From: Deltaproteobacteria bacterium
GTDB taxonomy: Bacteria; Myxococcota_A; UBA796; SXON01
Direction: 5' to 3'
DNA length: 58,654 bases
NCBI GenBank assembly: GCA_947490345.1
Contig: CANLGL010000029.1
Coordinates: forward strand, 1 to 58,654
The position numbers were made by a program, and so were the translations under genes. Position 1 is the stretch's first letter; the number at the start of each line of letters is the position of its first letter. Below the pieces are notes generated by a model. It made no database searches. It was not told the origin of the DNA and saw only the letters and a list, made by a program, of their open reading frames with translations. This document shows positions 1 to 8,051 of the stretch, piece by piece.

Positions 1-66
1 CGCCGTCGGGGGTTGGGCGACGAACCAACGCCGACAATTCGCGCTCACCACGGCGCGATCAGCCGC

Positions 67-113
67 AAAACTGCTTTTCGAGCTGGCTACGCCTCGGAAA
101 ACTGCTTTTCGAG
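67..113 (+). repeat. Short direct repeat, 16 bp twice, 31-bp spacing
   Basis: AAAACTGCTTTTCGAG occurs at 67-82 and again at 98-113. Both copies are followed by a related GGC-rich stretch (GCTGGCTACG, GCGACTACG). This may be the edge of a degenerate tandem array; I do not recognise a family. Confidence 0.75.
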
Positions 114-242
114 GCGACTACGCTTCCTCCGCGGCGGCCACACCCTCCGCGGCGAGCCCGCCTCCGCGCAGGCTCAAAAAGCCCGGCTACGCCGTGGAGC
201 TTCCGGCCGCAGCGTAGCGGGTGCCCGAGCACAGGGCGGTGA

Positions 243-359
243 GTTTCTGGTTAGTTGCCCGTGCCGCATTCTGCGGCTCCCAAAGCCATGAAACGTCAAG
301 CGGCATGGGGGGCTGCCGAGGAGGGGCGGCGAGCGTCCGCCCCCCGAGTTTCTGTTTAG
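243..359 (+). repeat. Two GTTTCTG(G/T)TTAG tags with an intervening hairpin
   Basis: The 12-mer GTTTCTGGTTAG lies at 243-254 and GTTTCTGTTTAG at 348-359. The second copy is directly preceded by an inverted repeat with arms GGGGCGG (323-329) and CCGCCCC (337-343). About 30 bases after each tag a similar CTCCCA(A/G)AGCCATGAAA string recurs. The same hairpin-then-tag order is seen after copy C of the dispersed repeat (tag GGTTCTGGTTAC at 41863-41874), and a lone reverse copy lies at 57916-57927. Confidence 0.7.
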
Positions 360-438
360 TCACTCATGCTGTCGCGACGCCAGCTCCCAGAGCCATGAAA
401 AACCCAGCGACATGGGCGCCATCCGGAGGGGGGAGAGG

Positions 439-596
439 GGCGCGCGAGGCGCGTTATTTACGCGACTCGCGCCGCAGGCCGGAAAGCGTAGCTTGGAGGC
501 CGGAGGGGACGCCCCGGTAGGGGGGAACCGCGAAGCGGTGCCCCCCCCGGAGGGGACGCCCCGGTAGGGGGGAACCGCGAAGCGGTGCCCCCCCCC
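439..596 (+). repeat. Dispersed hairpin repeat, copy A, with a 47-bp tandem duplication
   Basis: The order is a GCGTTATTTACGCGACTCG box (451-469), a conserved core at 479-507 beginning CCGGAAAGCGTAGCTTGG, then a hairpin with arms at 520-531 and 535-546 (GGGGGGAACCGC against GCGGTGCCCCCC, one mismatch, loop GAA). The core end plus hairpin is then duplicated with a 47-bp period, giving a second hairpin at 567-596. Matching copies are at 18382-18452 (reverse) and 41761-41874. Confidence 0.85.
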
Positions 597-833
597 GAGG
601 CAACGCCCCGCTGCACCCGTCCGCGGCGCCGCGATGCGCCGCAGCGCCTTTCTGGCGAGACGTCCTGGCCTGGCGCATCGCCCAGCCCGTCGTCGTGCTG
701 CTTGCGGCAGTGCCTGCGCTCCACGAGACCGACGCGTGCGCGTGCAGGTAGGCCGGCTGACCCCGTCGGGCACCGCGACGGCGCTGGCGACCGATCGCCC
801 CGTCGACAAGATAAGAGCCCCCACGAGGTGCAC

Positions 834-1679
834 ATGTGGTCGCTGAAAGACAAGGTGGTGCTCGTCACCGGGGCCAGTCGTGGCGTGGGCGCGGCGTGCG
901 CCGTGGCGCTGGCTCGCACGGGCTGCAAGTTGGTGCTCGCCGCCAAGACGATGGAGCCGGACCCGCGCCTTCCGGGCACGCTCCTGGACTGTGCGCGGGA
1001 GGTCGAAGCGGCCGGCGGGGACGCGCACGTCGTCGCCTTCGACGCGCGCGACTCTGAAGCCTGTGACCGCGTCGTCCAGGAGTCGGTGGAGCGCTTCGGC
1101 GGCTTGGACATCCTGGTCAACAACGCGGGCGCGATCCACTGGGGTCCGGTCGCCGACTGGTCGGTCAAGCGCTTTGATCTGGTCTTCGGCGTGAACATGC
1201 GCGCGGCCTTCGCGGTCAGTCGTGCGGCGCTCCCGCACCTCCGCGCGCGCGGCGGCGGCCACGTGCTGATGATGTCGCCGCCCATCGTGATGGACGCCCT
1301 GCACGGCAAGGCGCCCTACCTTGTGTCGAAGTGGGGCATGACCGCCCTCGCGATGGCGATCGACGCGGAGGAGGAGAGCCACGGCATCTCCGCGACGGCG
1401 TTGTGGCCGGTGACCGGGATCCGAACCGCGGCGACCGAAAACCTGGGGATGGGCGAGGCGCGCGAGTGGCGTACGCCCGCGATCCTGGCCGACGCCACGG
1501 TGGCGCTTCTGGCACGCGATCCGCGGAAGTCCCGGTTCCGCGCGTGGTTGGACGAAGAAGTGCTGGCCGAGGCCGGGGTGACCGACCTCCGTGGGTACCG
1601 TTGCGATCCCGACCACGAGCCGATGCCGATGTCGATCGAGCTGGTCGATCCGGGTTGGGCGGCGCGGAACGGGCGCTGA
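834..1679 (+). CDS. SDR-family oxidoreductase, HSDL2-like
   Basis: This 281-residue protein is a short-chain dehydrogenase/reductase that probably uses NAD(P)(H) on a lipid-like or other alcohol/ketone substrate. The Rossmann glycine motif TGASRGVG lies near residues 13-20, NNAG follows at about 100, and the catalytic Tyr/Lys are in YLVSK. The segment AAKTMEPDPRLPGT after beta-2 is characteristic of the hydroxysteroid-dehydrogenase-like-2 branch of the family. The reading frame is open much further upstream, but homology begins at MWSLKDKVV, so the ATG at 834 was chosen. The downstream 2OG-oxygenase gene begins 10 bases after the stop if GTG is used, which suggests one transcript with the FkbH-like gene. 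The substrate is unknown. Confidence 0.92.
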   Translation: MWSLKDKVVLVTGASRGVGAACAVALARTGCKLVLAAKTMEPDPRLPGTLLDCAREVEAAGGDAHVVAFDARDSEACDRVVQESVERFGGLDILVNNAGAIHWGPVADWSVKRFDLVFGVNMRAAFAVSRAALPHLRARGGGHVLMMSPPIVMDALHGKAPYLVSKWGMTALAMAIDAEEESHGISATALWPVTGIRTAATENLGMGEAREWRTPAILADATVALLARDPRKSRFRAWLDEEVLAEAGVTDLRGYRCDPDHEPMPMSIELVDPGWAARNGR

Positions 1680-1689
1680 CGGCGGCGCG

Positions 1690-2571
1690 GTGTCGCGCTG
1701 GAACCTCCGCCCCGAGGTGATGGTCGAGGCGCGCGACGATGGCGGAGTCGATCTGCTCGACCCACTCTTCGAGCGCCTGATGCATCTGGATGCAGCCATG
1801 GTAGCCTCGCTTGATGAGGGCGACGACGTCGCGCTTGCGGAGCTCGATGTGCGCCATTTTCGCAGCTGCCCGGAGGCCGACGCGCTCCGTCGGGCGGCGT
1901 GGTACGCGCGCCTACGGCCAGAGCCGGCGGCGCCGTCGGTGCCATCGGTGGACTGTCGCCCGCTCGCCCAGGCGGTTGCGGCGCTCGCTTGGGCTGATGC
2001 CTGGCGGGACGCCGAGCGGTGGCGGCGACTGATCGAAGGCGGCCGGGCGGGGGGCGGTCCGCGGTGCTTGTCGGGACTCATCCCGACGGCACTGGCGGCT
2101 GAGGCTGCCGCCCAGGCCGCGTCGTTGCCCCTGTCGCCGATGGCCACGTCCGTCGTCACCGGAAGTCGCGCACTGGTCGATGAACAGGTCGGCGGCGCGC
2201 TGGCCCTGGTGCGGGGGCTCTTCGACGCGCCTGAGGCCCGGGCCGCGTTCGGAGCGGCGCTCGGGCGCGAGCTCGCGCGGGGGCTGGTGCTCAACGCGTG
2301 GGCGCTGATGCCGGGCGAGCGCATGGCCGTCCACCCCGATGGCGCGCGGTATGCGGCGACGTTGGTCGTTGGGCTCAACGCCGGATGGACCGCGGGGGAT
2401 GGCGGCGCGATCGCCTTCGGAGAGCCGGGTTCGGATGGTCTGCATGTCCGATCGCGGTGGCTTCCGCACCTCGGGGACGTGCTCGTCTTCGCGCCGACCG
2501 CGGACACATGGCACGCCGTCGAGCCGCCGACCCGCCCCCGCTACACACTGTCGGGCTGGTGGTTGGGATGA
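1690..2571 (+). CDS. 2-oxoglutarate/Fe(II)-dependent oxygenase-like protein
   Basis: This protein of about 293 residues resembles prolyl-4-hydroxylase-type 2OG-Fe(II) oxygenases in its last third. The sequence shows an HPDGARY segment (the HxD iron ligands), a jelly-roll stretch with GDGGAIAFGE, a distal WHAVEP histidine and a following RPRYTLSGW arginine that would bind 2-oxoglutarate. The N-terminal 180 residues are not recognised. The start is ambiguous: GTG at 1690 gives the shortest gap to the SDR gene, while ATG at 1720 is ten codons later. The stop overlaps the ATG of the FkbH-like gene (ATGA at 2568-2571), so the two are translationally coupled. It may hydroxylate a small molecule or carrier-bound product of this operon; that is inference. 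Confidence 0.8.
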   Translation: MSRWNLRPEVMVEARDDGGVDLLDPLFERLMHLDAAMVASLDEGDDVALAELDVRHFRSCPEADALRRAAWYARLRPEPAAPSVPSVDCRPLAQAVAALAWADAWRDAERWRRLIEGGRAGGGPRCLSGLIPTALAAEAAAQAASLPLSPMATSVVTGSRALVDEQVGGALALVRGLFDAPEARAAFGAALGRELARGLVLNAWALMPGERMAVHPDGARYAATLVVGLNAGWTAGDGGAIAFGEPGSDGLHVRSRWLPHLGDVLVFAPTADTWHAVEPPTRPRYTLSGWWLG

Positions 2572-4133
2572 TCGTCCTGGTGGGGCGCTGCGGTTTGGAG
2601 CGGCTGGCGGAGGCGCTGCGTCGCGCGGGTGAGGCCGTGGCGGTGCTGTCGGCGACCGATCCAGCGGCCATCGACGCGCTCTCACCAGAGCTGGTGTACG
2701 CCGATCTCTTCGACCGCGACTGGATGCGCGGGGCCTGGAACGCCGCCATCCGCGGGGGGCCGCCGCCCCCGGACAGCTTGGCCTTCGCGCGGGCGGCGCT
2801 GGCGACGTTGCAGCGATTTCCGCTGGTTTTGCGCGGGGTGCGGCCGCCGCCGGCGGGTTCGGGCGGCGCAGAGGGTTTGCCGGCGGCGGTGACGGCGGCA
2901 TGGAGCGACGCGGCCGCCCTCCTTGACGGACATCGCGTGGTCGACGTCGCCGGCCTGTGGGCACGACACGGCATCGTCTCGGACGCGGTGCGCTTCGGCG
3001 TCGGTCACGGCGAGCCTGAGCTGGGGGAGCTGGGCGAGAGCCGACTCGGCGCCGGAGACGCGGCCCAGGTCGAGGCCGCTGCGGTGCTCGCGTGGGCGGC
3101 AGCGCGGCGGGGGCCGCTGGTGAAGGTGATCGTGGTCGACCTGGATGACACGCTCGTGCATGGGGAGATCGCGGCTGTCGACTTCGCCGTCCGCAACCCG
3201 GCATGGAGCGGCGATACATCGGTAGATGCCGATACAGCGTTCTGGTTGGCGCCTCGCGGTCTCCACGACGCGTTGCGGGTGTGTCGGGTGCGCGGCATCG
3301 CGCTGGCCTTGTGCAGTCGCAACGACCCGGCGCTGGTGCGGGACCGGTTCAGGCTGCGGCCGGAGCTGCGGGAGGACCTCTGCGACCTCGACAGCTTCGA
3401 CGTGGTGGAGGTGGGCTTCGGTTCCAAGTCGACGGCCTGCCGTCGCATCGCCGAGCGCCTGGGCGTGGGCCTGGATGCGCTCGCCTTTCTGGACGACAGC
3501 GCGGTGGAGCGGGCGGAGGTCGCGGCCAATGCCCCAGGCGTCCGCGTCCTTGGCGGCGACGTCGCTGGATTTCGTGAAACGCTCCTCACCGGCGCGGGGT
3601 TCTTCGGGTGGTCTCGGACCGAGGCGGCGCCGGCGCGAGCGTCCTCCTGGAAGAGCGGGAGCGCTGTGGCCGACGCTGCCGCAGACGGTGAAGCGGCGCT
3701 CACCCGCTTTCTACACGGCCTGGAGCTGATCGTAGAGGTGCGGGCCGCGTGCGACGCCGACGCGTCGAGGGTCGAGGAGCTGCTGGTCCGGACCAACCAG
3801 TTGCGCCTGACGGGCCGCTCCACGATTCCCAGCGAGGCGCGGGTGTACGTCGCCTCGGTTCGCGATCGCCTCGCTGATCATGGCCTGGTGGCGGTGGGCT
3901 GGTTCGTCGGGGAGGGTGCGGAGCGGCGGCTCGGGGAGGTGGCGGTGTCCTGTCGGGTGTTGCTCCATCGAGTGGCGGGCAGCATCCTGGCGTTGATGCT
4001 TGCGGAGGAGCCGGGCGCGAGCGTGGAGCGCCTCGACACCGGGCGCAACGGCGCCAGCGTGGGGCTCGTAGACGAGGCGCGCGGAGGGGTGGCGGCGTGG
4101 GTCCGCAGTAGCGCTCAGCCGCCGCCGAGATAG
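2568..4133 (+). CDS. FkbH-like HAD-superfamily protein (subfamily IIIC)
   Basis: This 521-residue protein has the three-part layout of FkbH-like proteins. It starts with a degenerate SGNH-like N-terminal region, then has a HAD phosphatase IIIC core beginning at VKVIVVDLDDTL (residues 186-196, nucleophile Asp191, acid/base Asp193), then a C-terminal GNAT-like acyltransferase region containing the conserved TNQLRLTGR string. Characterised FkbH enzymes dephosphorylate 1,3-bisphosphoglycerate and load the glyceryl unit on an acyl-carrier protein. No carrier protein or polyketide synthase is visible nearby, so the acceptor is unknown. The ATG at 2568 overlaps the stop of the oxygenase gene. The group SDR, 2OG-oxygenase and FkbH looks like a compact tailoring cassette. 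Confidence 0.92.
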   Translation: MIVLVGRCGLERLAEALRRAGEAVAVLSATDPAAIDALSPELVYADLFDRDWMRGAWNAAIRGGPPPPDSLAFARAALATLQRFPLVLRGVRPPPAGSGGAEGLPAAVTAAWSDAAALLDGHRVVDVAGLWARHGIVSDAVRFGVGHGEPELGELGESRLGAGDAAQVEAAAVLAWAAARRGPLVKVIVVDLDDTLVHGEIAAVDFAVRNPAWSGDTSVDADTAFWLAPRGLHDALRVCRVRGIALALCSRNDPALVRDRFRLRPELREDLCDLDSFDVVEVGFGSKSTACRRIAERLGVGLDALAFLDDSAVERAEVAANAPGVRVLGGDVAGFRETLLTGAGFFGWSRTEAAPARASSWKSGSAVADAAADGEAALTRFLHGLELIVEVRAACDADASRVEELLVRTNQLRLTGRSTIPSEARVYVASVRDRLADHGLVAVGWFVGEGAERRLGEVAVSCRVLLHRVAGSILALMLAEEPGASVERLDTGRNGASVGLVDEARGGVAAWVRSSAQPPPR

Positions 4134-4145
4134 TGGCCGCCGGCC

Positions 4146-4694
4146 ATGCCGATGCTCCTGCTCCTCCTCGCCTCCGCCCTCGCCGGCGACGCCGCCGGCG
4201 CCGCCAACAAGAAAGTCCCCGTCGCCTACATCGACGACTTGCAGTTCAAGGCCGTGGTGCTTCTGGACCAGAAGATCAAGGCGGTGGTGCCCAGCACCTG
4301 GGTGGCCCAGTCCACGCCCAAGGGCAGCTACGAGCCCCCTGACGCGGGCGTCCTGGGGCGCGAGTCCGAATTTCGCATCGGCGTGATGTGCGGCCCCAGT
4401 TGCAAGCCGGTCGATGACTGGGTGCCGGTCCTGGAGGCCGAGCTGTTCAAGGAGATGATGGGTTGGAGCTGGCGGAAGGAGCGCGACGAGAAGAGCCTCA
4501 CCCAGCGCTTCATGACCGCGCGGGCCTCGAACGGCACGGTGCAGATCATCCGGGTAATCTCGGCGCCGGGCGGCGACAAGGCCATCTACTGTCGGGCGCG
4601 GCTGATCCCCCAAGGCGGCGGGATCACGCACGATCCGCTCATCGACAAGCTGGTTCCCGCCTTCGAGGAAGCGTGTCTGGCGATGAAGCTGTAG
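4146..4694 (+). CDS. Small exported protein of unknown function
   Basis: The predicted product has 182 residues. The first 14-20 residues (MPMLLLLLASALAGDA) form a short signal peptide with an Ala-x-Ala-like cleavage region. The mature part is hydrophilic, with a CGPSC pair near residue 79-83 and one late cysteine; I recognise no domain. A second ATG two codons in would keep the hydrophobic core. It lies 12 bases after the FkbH-like gene and may be its last operon member, although the product type differs. It converges with the DCC-family gene, separated by only three bases. Confidence 0.75.
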   Translation: MPMLLLLLASALAGDAAGAANKKVPVAYIDDLQFKAVVLLDQKIKAVVPSTWVAQSTPKGSYEPPDAGVLGRESEFRIGVMCGPSCKPVDDWVPVLEAELFKEMMGWSWRKERDEKSLTQRFMTARASNGTVQIIRVISAPGGDKAIYCRARLIPQGGGITHDPLIDKLVPAFEEACLAMKL

Positions 4695-4697
4695 CGC

Positions 4698-5111
4698 CTA
4701 CGGAAAAAACCGTGCCCGTTCGCCCAAGGTCGGTACCCGGCAAGCGTCGAGCTTCCCCCACACGCGGTACCGGAAGCGCGCGACCAGCCGGTAGCCCAGG
4801 TCGGTGAGGGCCCGCGGCAGGAGCCCGAAGGCCCGAAACCACGACCAGGGTGCGCGTAGCTGTGCGGCGATGGCAAACGCGGCCGCGCTGCGCTGAAAGA
4901 GCTGGCCCCCCTCCAAGTACAAGACGGTATCGATGTCCCGGGGCATCTCCGGGAAGCGCACGCGGAGCGCCTGGGCGGTGGCGCCCTGCAACGGCGCGAA
5001 CCGAAAGCGGCCGCCCGGGTCGTGGGCGAGGAGCCACTGCACCAGCCCGTCGCACATGCCGCACTCGCCGTCGAAGAGCACGAGTCGATCGGGGAGCGCG
5101 GGGGTGGTCAC
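4698..5111 (-). CDS. DCC-family thiol-disulfide oxidoreductase-like protein (DUF393)
   Basis: This protein of 137 residues starts at GTG. The family signature FDGECGMC is at residues 13-20, placing the CxxC-like pair at Cys17 and Cys20; RFAPLQG and the later LYLEGG segment also match the YuxK/DCC family. These small thioredoxin-fold proteins are presumed redox proteins of unknown substrate. It is last in a minus-strand run that begins with the PilZ gene; the gap to the preceding gene is 37 bases. Confidence 0.9.
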   Translation of the reverse strand: MTTPALPDRLVLFDGECGMCDGLVQWLLAHDPGGRFRFAPLQGATAQALRVRFPEMPRDIDTVLYLEGGQLFQRSAAAFAIAAQLRAPWSWFRAFGLLPRALTDLGYRLVARFRYRVWGKLDACRVPTLGERARFFP

Positions 5112-5148
5112 GGGAACAAGCTAAGCGCGATCGAGGAGCGGGGGAAGG

Positions 5149-5982
5149 CTACCGCCGCGCCAGCAACGCCCGGTCCACCCGCAGCCGCGAGGCCGCGACG
5201 AGCCACCGCCGCAGCGGGGCGGCTTCGGGGACGCCGATGAGCCCGCGGGCGAGCGTCCGTGTCGGCCGGGCGTCGAGGCGCTCGCCGTCGAAGACGCAGT
5301 GGTCGTCGGCGTGGATGCGGACGCCGTCGCTCCGGACGTTGCCGCCCTCCCACCTGGGCGGGGGACAGGCCGCGAAGAGGCGGGTCGCGAGCGCCCTCAG
5401 CGTGCCGGTCGCGTCCGTGCGGAGCTCGGAGGCAACGCGGCGGGCGAGGATGTGGCGCTCGTTGGCGAGGTGGGCCGCCATCGCGCCGATCAGCCATCGA
5501 GCCCGGTCGATCGGGGCGTCGTCGGCCAACATTCCCGCCGCGCCGAGGGGGTCCTTTTCATCCAGTGCGAGCAGGAGCGCGCCCGCCACGGCCTCGCCCC
5601 CGCAACCGTTCTCGGACCCTACCAGCCTCCAGGTGCCCTCGACCCAGACCGCCCGCCTCCCAAACCCGGCGCCATCGCCGAGCCGCCCCGCCGCCGCCGC
5701 GCTGATCGTGGCCGCGGCCACCCCCGCTTGCAGTGCGACGTCGTCCTCCGCCGCCGTCTCGCCCGGCAGCGGCACCAGGTCATCGAGCGTCCACGCGACG
5801 GGCGGCGACCAGGCCGCTTCCGGCTCGATGGGATCGGGGTCCCAGGGCAAGCCGTCCTCCACGGCGGGCCCTCGCCTAAGCACGCGTCGGGTGCCGTCGG
5901 CCATGTCGACCGCGTCCCACCAACTGGTCAGCCCGTCGGTCGCGATGCGCCCTCGCACGCGGCCTCGGCCGGGACCGGTCAC
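5149..5982 (-). CDS. Conserved-looking protein of unknown function
   Basis: This 277-residue, Ala/Arg/Asp-rich soluble protein has no signal peptide or membrane segment and no domain I can name. It has a Trp-rich first third and an Ala-rich helical middle. A SENGCGGEAVAGALLLALDE segment lies around residues 128-147. The evidence that it is a gene is positional: its GTG start (5980-5982) overlaps the TGA stop of the upstream three-domain enzyme gene in a GTGA arrangement, the tight coupling seen throughout this window, and the frame has no competing reading of similar quality. Confidence 0.65.
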   Translation of the reverse strand: MTGPGRGRVRGRIATDGLTSWWDAVDMADGTRRVLRRGPAVEDGLPWDPDPIEPEAAWSPPVAWTLDDLVPLPGETAAEDDVALQAGVAAATISAAAAGRLGDGAGFGRRAVWVEGTWRLVGSENGCGGEAVAGALLLALDEKDPLGAAGMLADDAPIDRARWLIGAMAAHLANERHILARRVASELRTDATGTLRALATRLFAACPPPRWEGGNVRSDGVRIHADDHCVFDGERLDARPTRTLARGLIGVPEAAPLRRWLVAASRLRVDRALLARR

Positions 5983-8051
5983 CGGAGCTCGAGCGTCGCG
6001 TTGCTGATCACGAGGTTTCCGTCACCATCGCGCGTTTCCAATGAGTAGACCCCGGGCGCGATGCTCCATCCCGACACCCGCAAGGTGGTGCCATTGGGGA
6101 CCGGGCGCGCGAAGCGAACGGCCAGGCGACGGAGCCGGCGTGCGTCGCCCTCTCCGACCGATCGAAGCGCGGCTGCGCCGGTCATCGCCATCGTGCAGAG
6201 CCCCTGAAGGATCAGGTCTTTGTGCCCAGCCGCCCGGGCGGTGTCGGGGTCGACGTGAATCGGGTTGTCGTCCAAGGACGGCTCGGCGTACCGGATCGAG
6301 AGGTCGTCGCCGACCAGGGCCTGCGCGCTGAACGCCGGCGGCCCACGGTCCGGCTCAGGGGCTGGCGGTGTTTTGGGGGCGTCGCTTGGGCGCTTGGGCC
6401 CCCGGATGAAGTAGGTCGTCTTCGCCTCGACCGCGAGTTGGCCGTCGACGAAGCCAAAGAGCCGGCTGACCACGACCGTTCCTCCCGGCTTCTCTTCCAC
6501 CGACTCGAGCTGGGCGCGCAGCTGGACGAGGTCCCACGGCCGCAAGGGGCGATGAAAGGTGGCGTCGTGCTCGCCGTGCACCAGCCGCAGCAGGTCCAAC
6601 TCAAGCTCGGGATCCGTGGCGATCTTGAACATGAGCCCGTGAAACAGGCGCACGTGGAACATCGGCGGCAGGATCGGGTCGGCCCCGGCGTAGGCTGACG
6701 AGTGGTCGCCCGTACAATCGGCGTACATCGCGGCGAAGCGAGGCTCGGCGAACTTCGCGCCGTCCTCCCAGCGTTTTCCGATGGGCCAGACCTTCGCCGT
6801 CGTGGTCGGCGCGGTCTCGGCGACCGGCGCGTCGGCCGGCCCGGTGGGGGCGGCCACCCCAGGCCGTGCGGAAAAGTCGAAGTACATGGCGAACTTCATC
6901 AGTACGCCCATGTTGTCGGCCGTGATCCGACCCTTCATGAACGCCTTGTCGGGCGCGATCTTCTGGTTGAAGATGCCCACGATGGTCTCGGTGTCGGACT
7001 TCAGCAGGCAGTCGGGCGAGCCGGTGAGCCCGTCTTCCACCCGACAGGCGCCGTTTTCGATGACCAGCGTGTGGCTGGAGCCGTCCTTGATGGAGAAGTG
7101 AAGCCGCGCGCGCCAATCACCGGCCTTCTCAGGGCGAAAAGCGAGGGGTACGTGCGAGAACGCCGCCTTGACCGGGTCGGGCCCTGCGGCGGCGGGTGGG
7201 GGAGCGGCCGGCGCTGATTCAAAGGCGGTGATGGTGGGCCACGCTGCCGCGATCTCGGCGAGCGTCCAGGGCATTTCGCCCGGCTTTTCCACGCCTTCGT
7301 TCATGTGGACTTCGTAGAGGTGCAGGCGTTGCCCGGCGACACCAACGATGGTCCCGGTGATGTTGTGGGCGGCGTCGCTGGCGAGGAAGACCACGATCGG
7401 GCTGATGTGCGCGGGCGAGAGATCGGCGCCGACCCGGTCGATGTCCTCGGTCATCCGCGTCTTGGCGATCGGGGCGATCGCATTGACGTTGATGTTCGCT
7501 TTCTTCAGCTCCATGGCGAGCACACGGGTAAGGCCGTAGATACCGGCCTTGGCCGCCGCATAGTTGGACTGGCCGTAGTTGCCGATCATCCCGGAGACGC
7601 TGGTGGTGTTGATGATCGAGCCGCCCTGTCGGGCCAGCGCCGGAATGGCCGCCTTACAGACGTTGTAGCTGCCCTTCAGGTGGACGTCGATCACGAGGTC
7701 CCACTCCGCCTCGGTCATCTTCACGAAGCTCTTGTCGCGGAGGATGCCGGCGTTGTTCACGACCACGTCGAGGCGCCCCCACCGGTCGAGCGCGGCGTCC
7801 ACCATGCGCTGGCACCCGGCGGCGACGCTGACGCTGTCGGTATTGGCGAGGGCCTCGCCCCCGAGCGCGACGATCTCGTCGACCACGCGCTGGGCGGGTC
7901 CCAGGTCCGCGCCGCTGCCGTCGCGACCGCCGCCGAGGTCGTTGACCACGACGTGCGCACCCTCGCGCGCGAAGGCCAGGGCGTGTTCCCGACCGATGCC
8001 GTTCCCCGCGCCCGTGACCAGCACCACTTTCCCGCGCAGGCCAGAGCTCAT
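5979..8051 (-). CDS. Three-domain enzyme: SDR dehydrogenase, SCP2, MaoC hot-dog
   Basis: This 690-residue protein resembles peroxisomal multifunctional enzyme type 2. Residues 1-270 are an SDR domain (TGAGNGIG near 13-20, Tyr164/Lys168 in NYAAAK) expected to act as an (R)-3-hydroxyacyl-CoA dehydrogenase. Residues about 290-400 are an SCP2 sterol-carrier domain (KDGSSHTLVIENG, MKGRITADNMG). Residues about 430-690 are a double hot-dog region ending in a MaoC-like half with hydratase-2 motif SLDDNPIHVD. It would take part in beta-oxidation-type acyl-CoA hydration/dehydrogenation. The order is unusual because SCP2 lies between the two enzyme domains. The ATG at 8051 overlaps the PilZ gene stop. 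Confidence 0.93.
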   Translation of the reverse strand: MSSGLRGKVVLVTGAGNGIGREHALAFAREGAHVVVNDLGGGRDGSGADLGPAQRVVDEIVALGGEALANTDSVSVAAGCQRMVDAALDRWGRLDVVVNNAGILRDKSFVKMTEAEWDLVIDVHLKGSYNVCKAAIPALARQGGSIINTTSVSGMIGNYGQSNYAAAKAGIYGLTRVLAMELKKANINVNAIAPIAKTRMTEDIDRVGADLSPAHISPIVVFLASDAAHNITGTIVGVAGQRLHLYEVHMNEGVEKPGEMPWTLAEIAAAWPTITAFESAPAAPPPAAAGPDPVKAAFSHVPLAFRPEKAGDWRARLHFSIKDGSSHTLVIENGACRVEDGLTGSPDCLLKSDTETIVGIFNQKIAPDKAFMKGRITADNMGVLMKFAMYFDFSARPGVAAPTGPADAPVAETAPTTTAKVWPIGKRWEDGAKFAEPRFAAMYADCTGDHSSAYAGADPILPPMFHVRLFHGLMFKIATDPELELDLLRLVHGEHDATFHRPLRPWDLVQLRAQLESVEEKPGGTVVVSRLFGFVDGQLAVEAKTTYFIRGPKRPSDAPKTPPAPEPDRGPPAFSAQALVGDDLSIRYAEPSLDDNPIHVDPDTARAAGHKDLILQGLCTMAMTGAAALRSVGEGDARRLRRLAVRFARPVPNGTTLRVSGWSIAPGVYSLETRDGDGNLVISNATLELR

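Larger units (their letters stand above)
1..833. other. Gene-free, repeat-rich leader region
   Basis: No open frame here has the composition or the recognisable content of a protein; the long reading frames on both strands are by-products of high GC. The stretch holds short direct repeats, two copies of a GTTTCTG(G/T)TTAG tag, a 7-bp hairpin and copy A of the dispersed hairpin repeat described separately. The last 200 bases before the SDR gene are not repeated elsewhere in the window and should hold its promoter, but I see no convincing -35/-10 pair. Confidence 0.7.

Noticed and set aside
360..2507. A 715-codon open frame on the minus strand
   Set aside because: It is Arg/Ala/Pro-rich with no domain, covers the repeat region and lies antisense to two genes with clear motifs; open only because of high GC.
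1690..2571. Assigning the 2OG-oxygenase-like protein to a specific hydroxylase
   Set aside because: Only the iron and 2-oxoglutarate ligands can be seen; nothing identifies the substrate.
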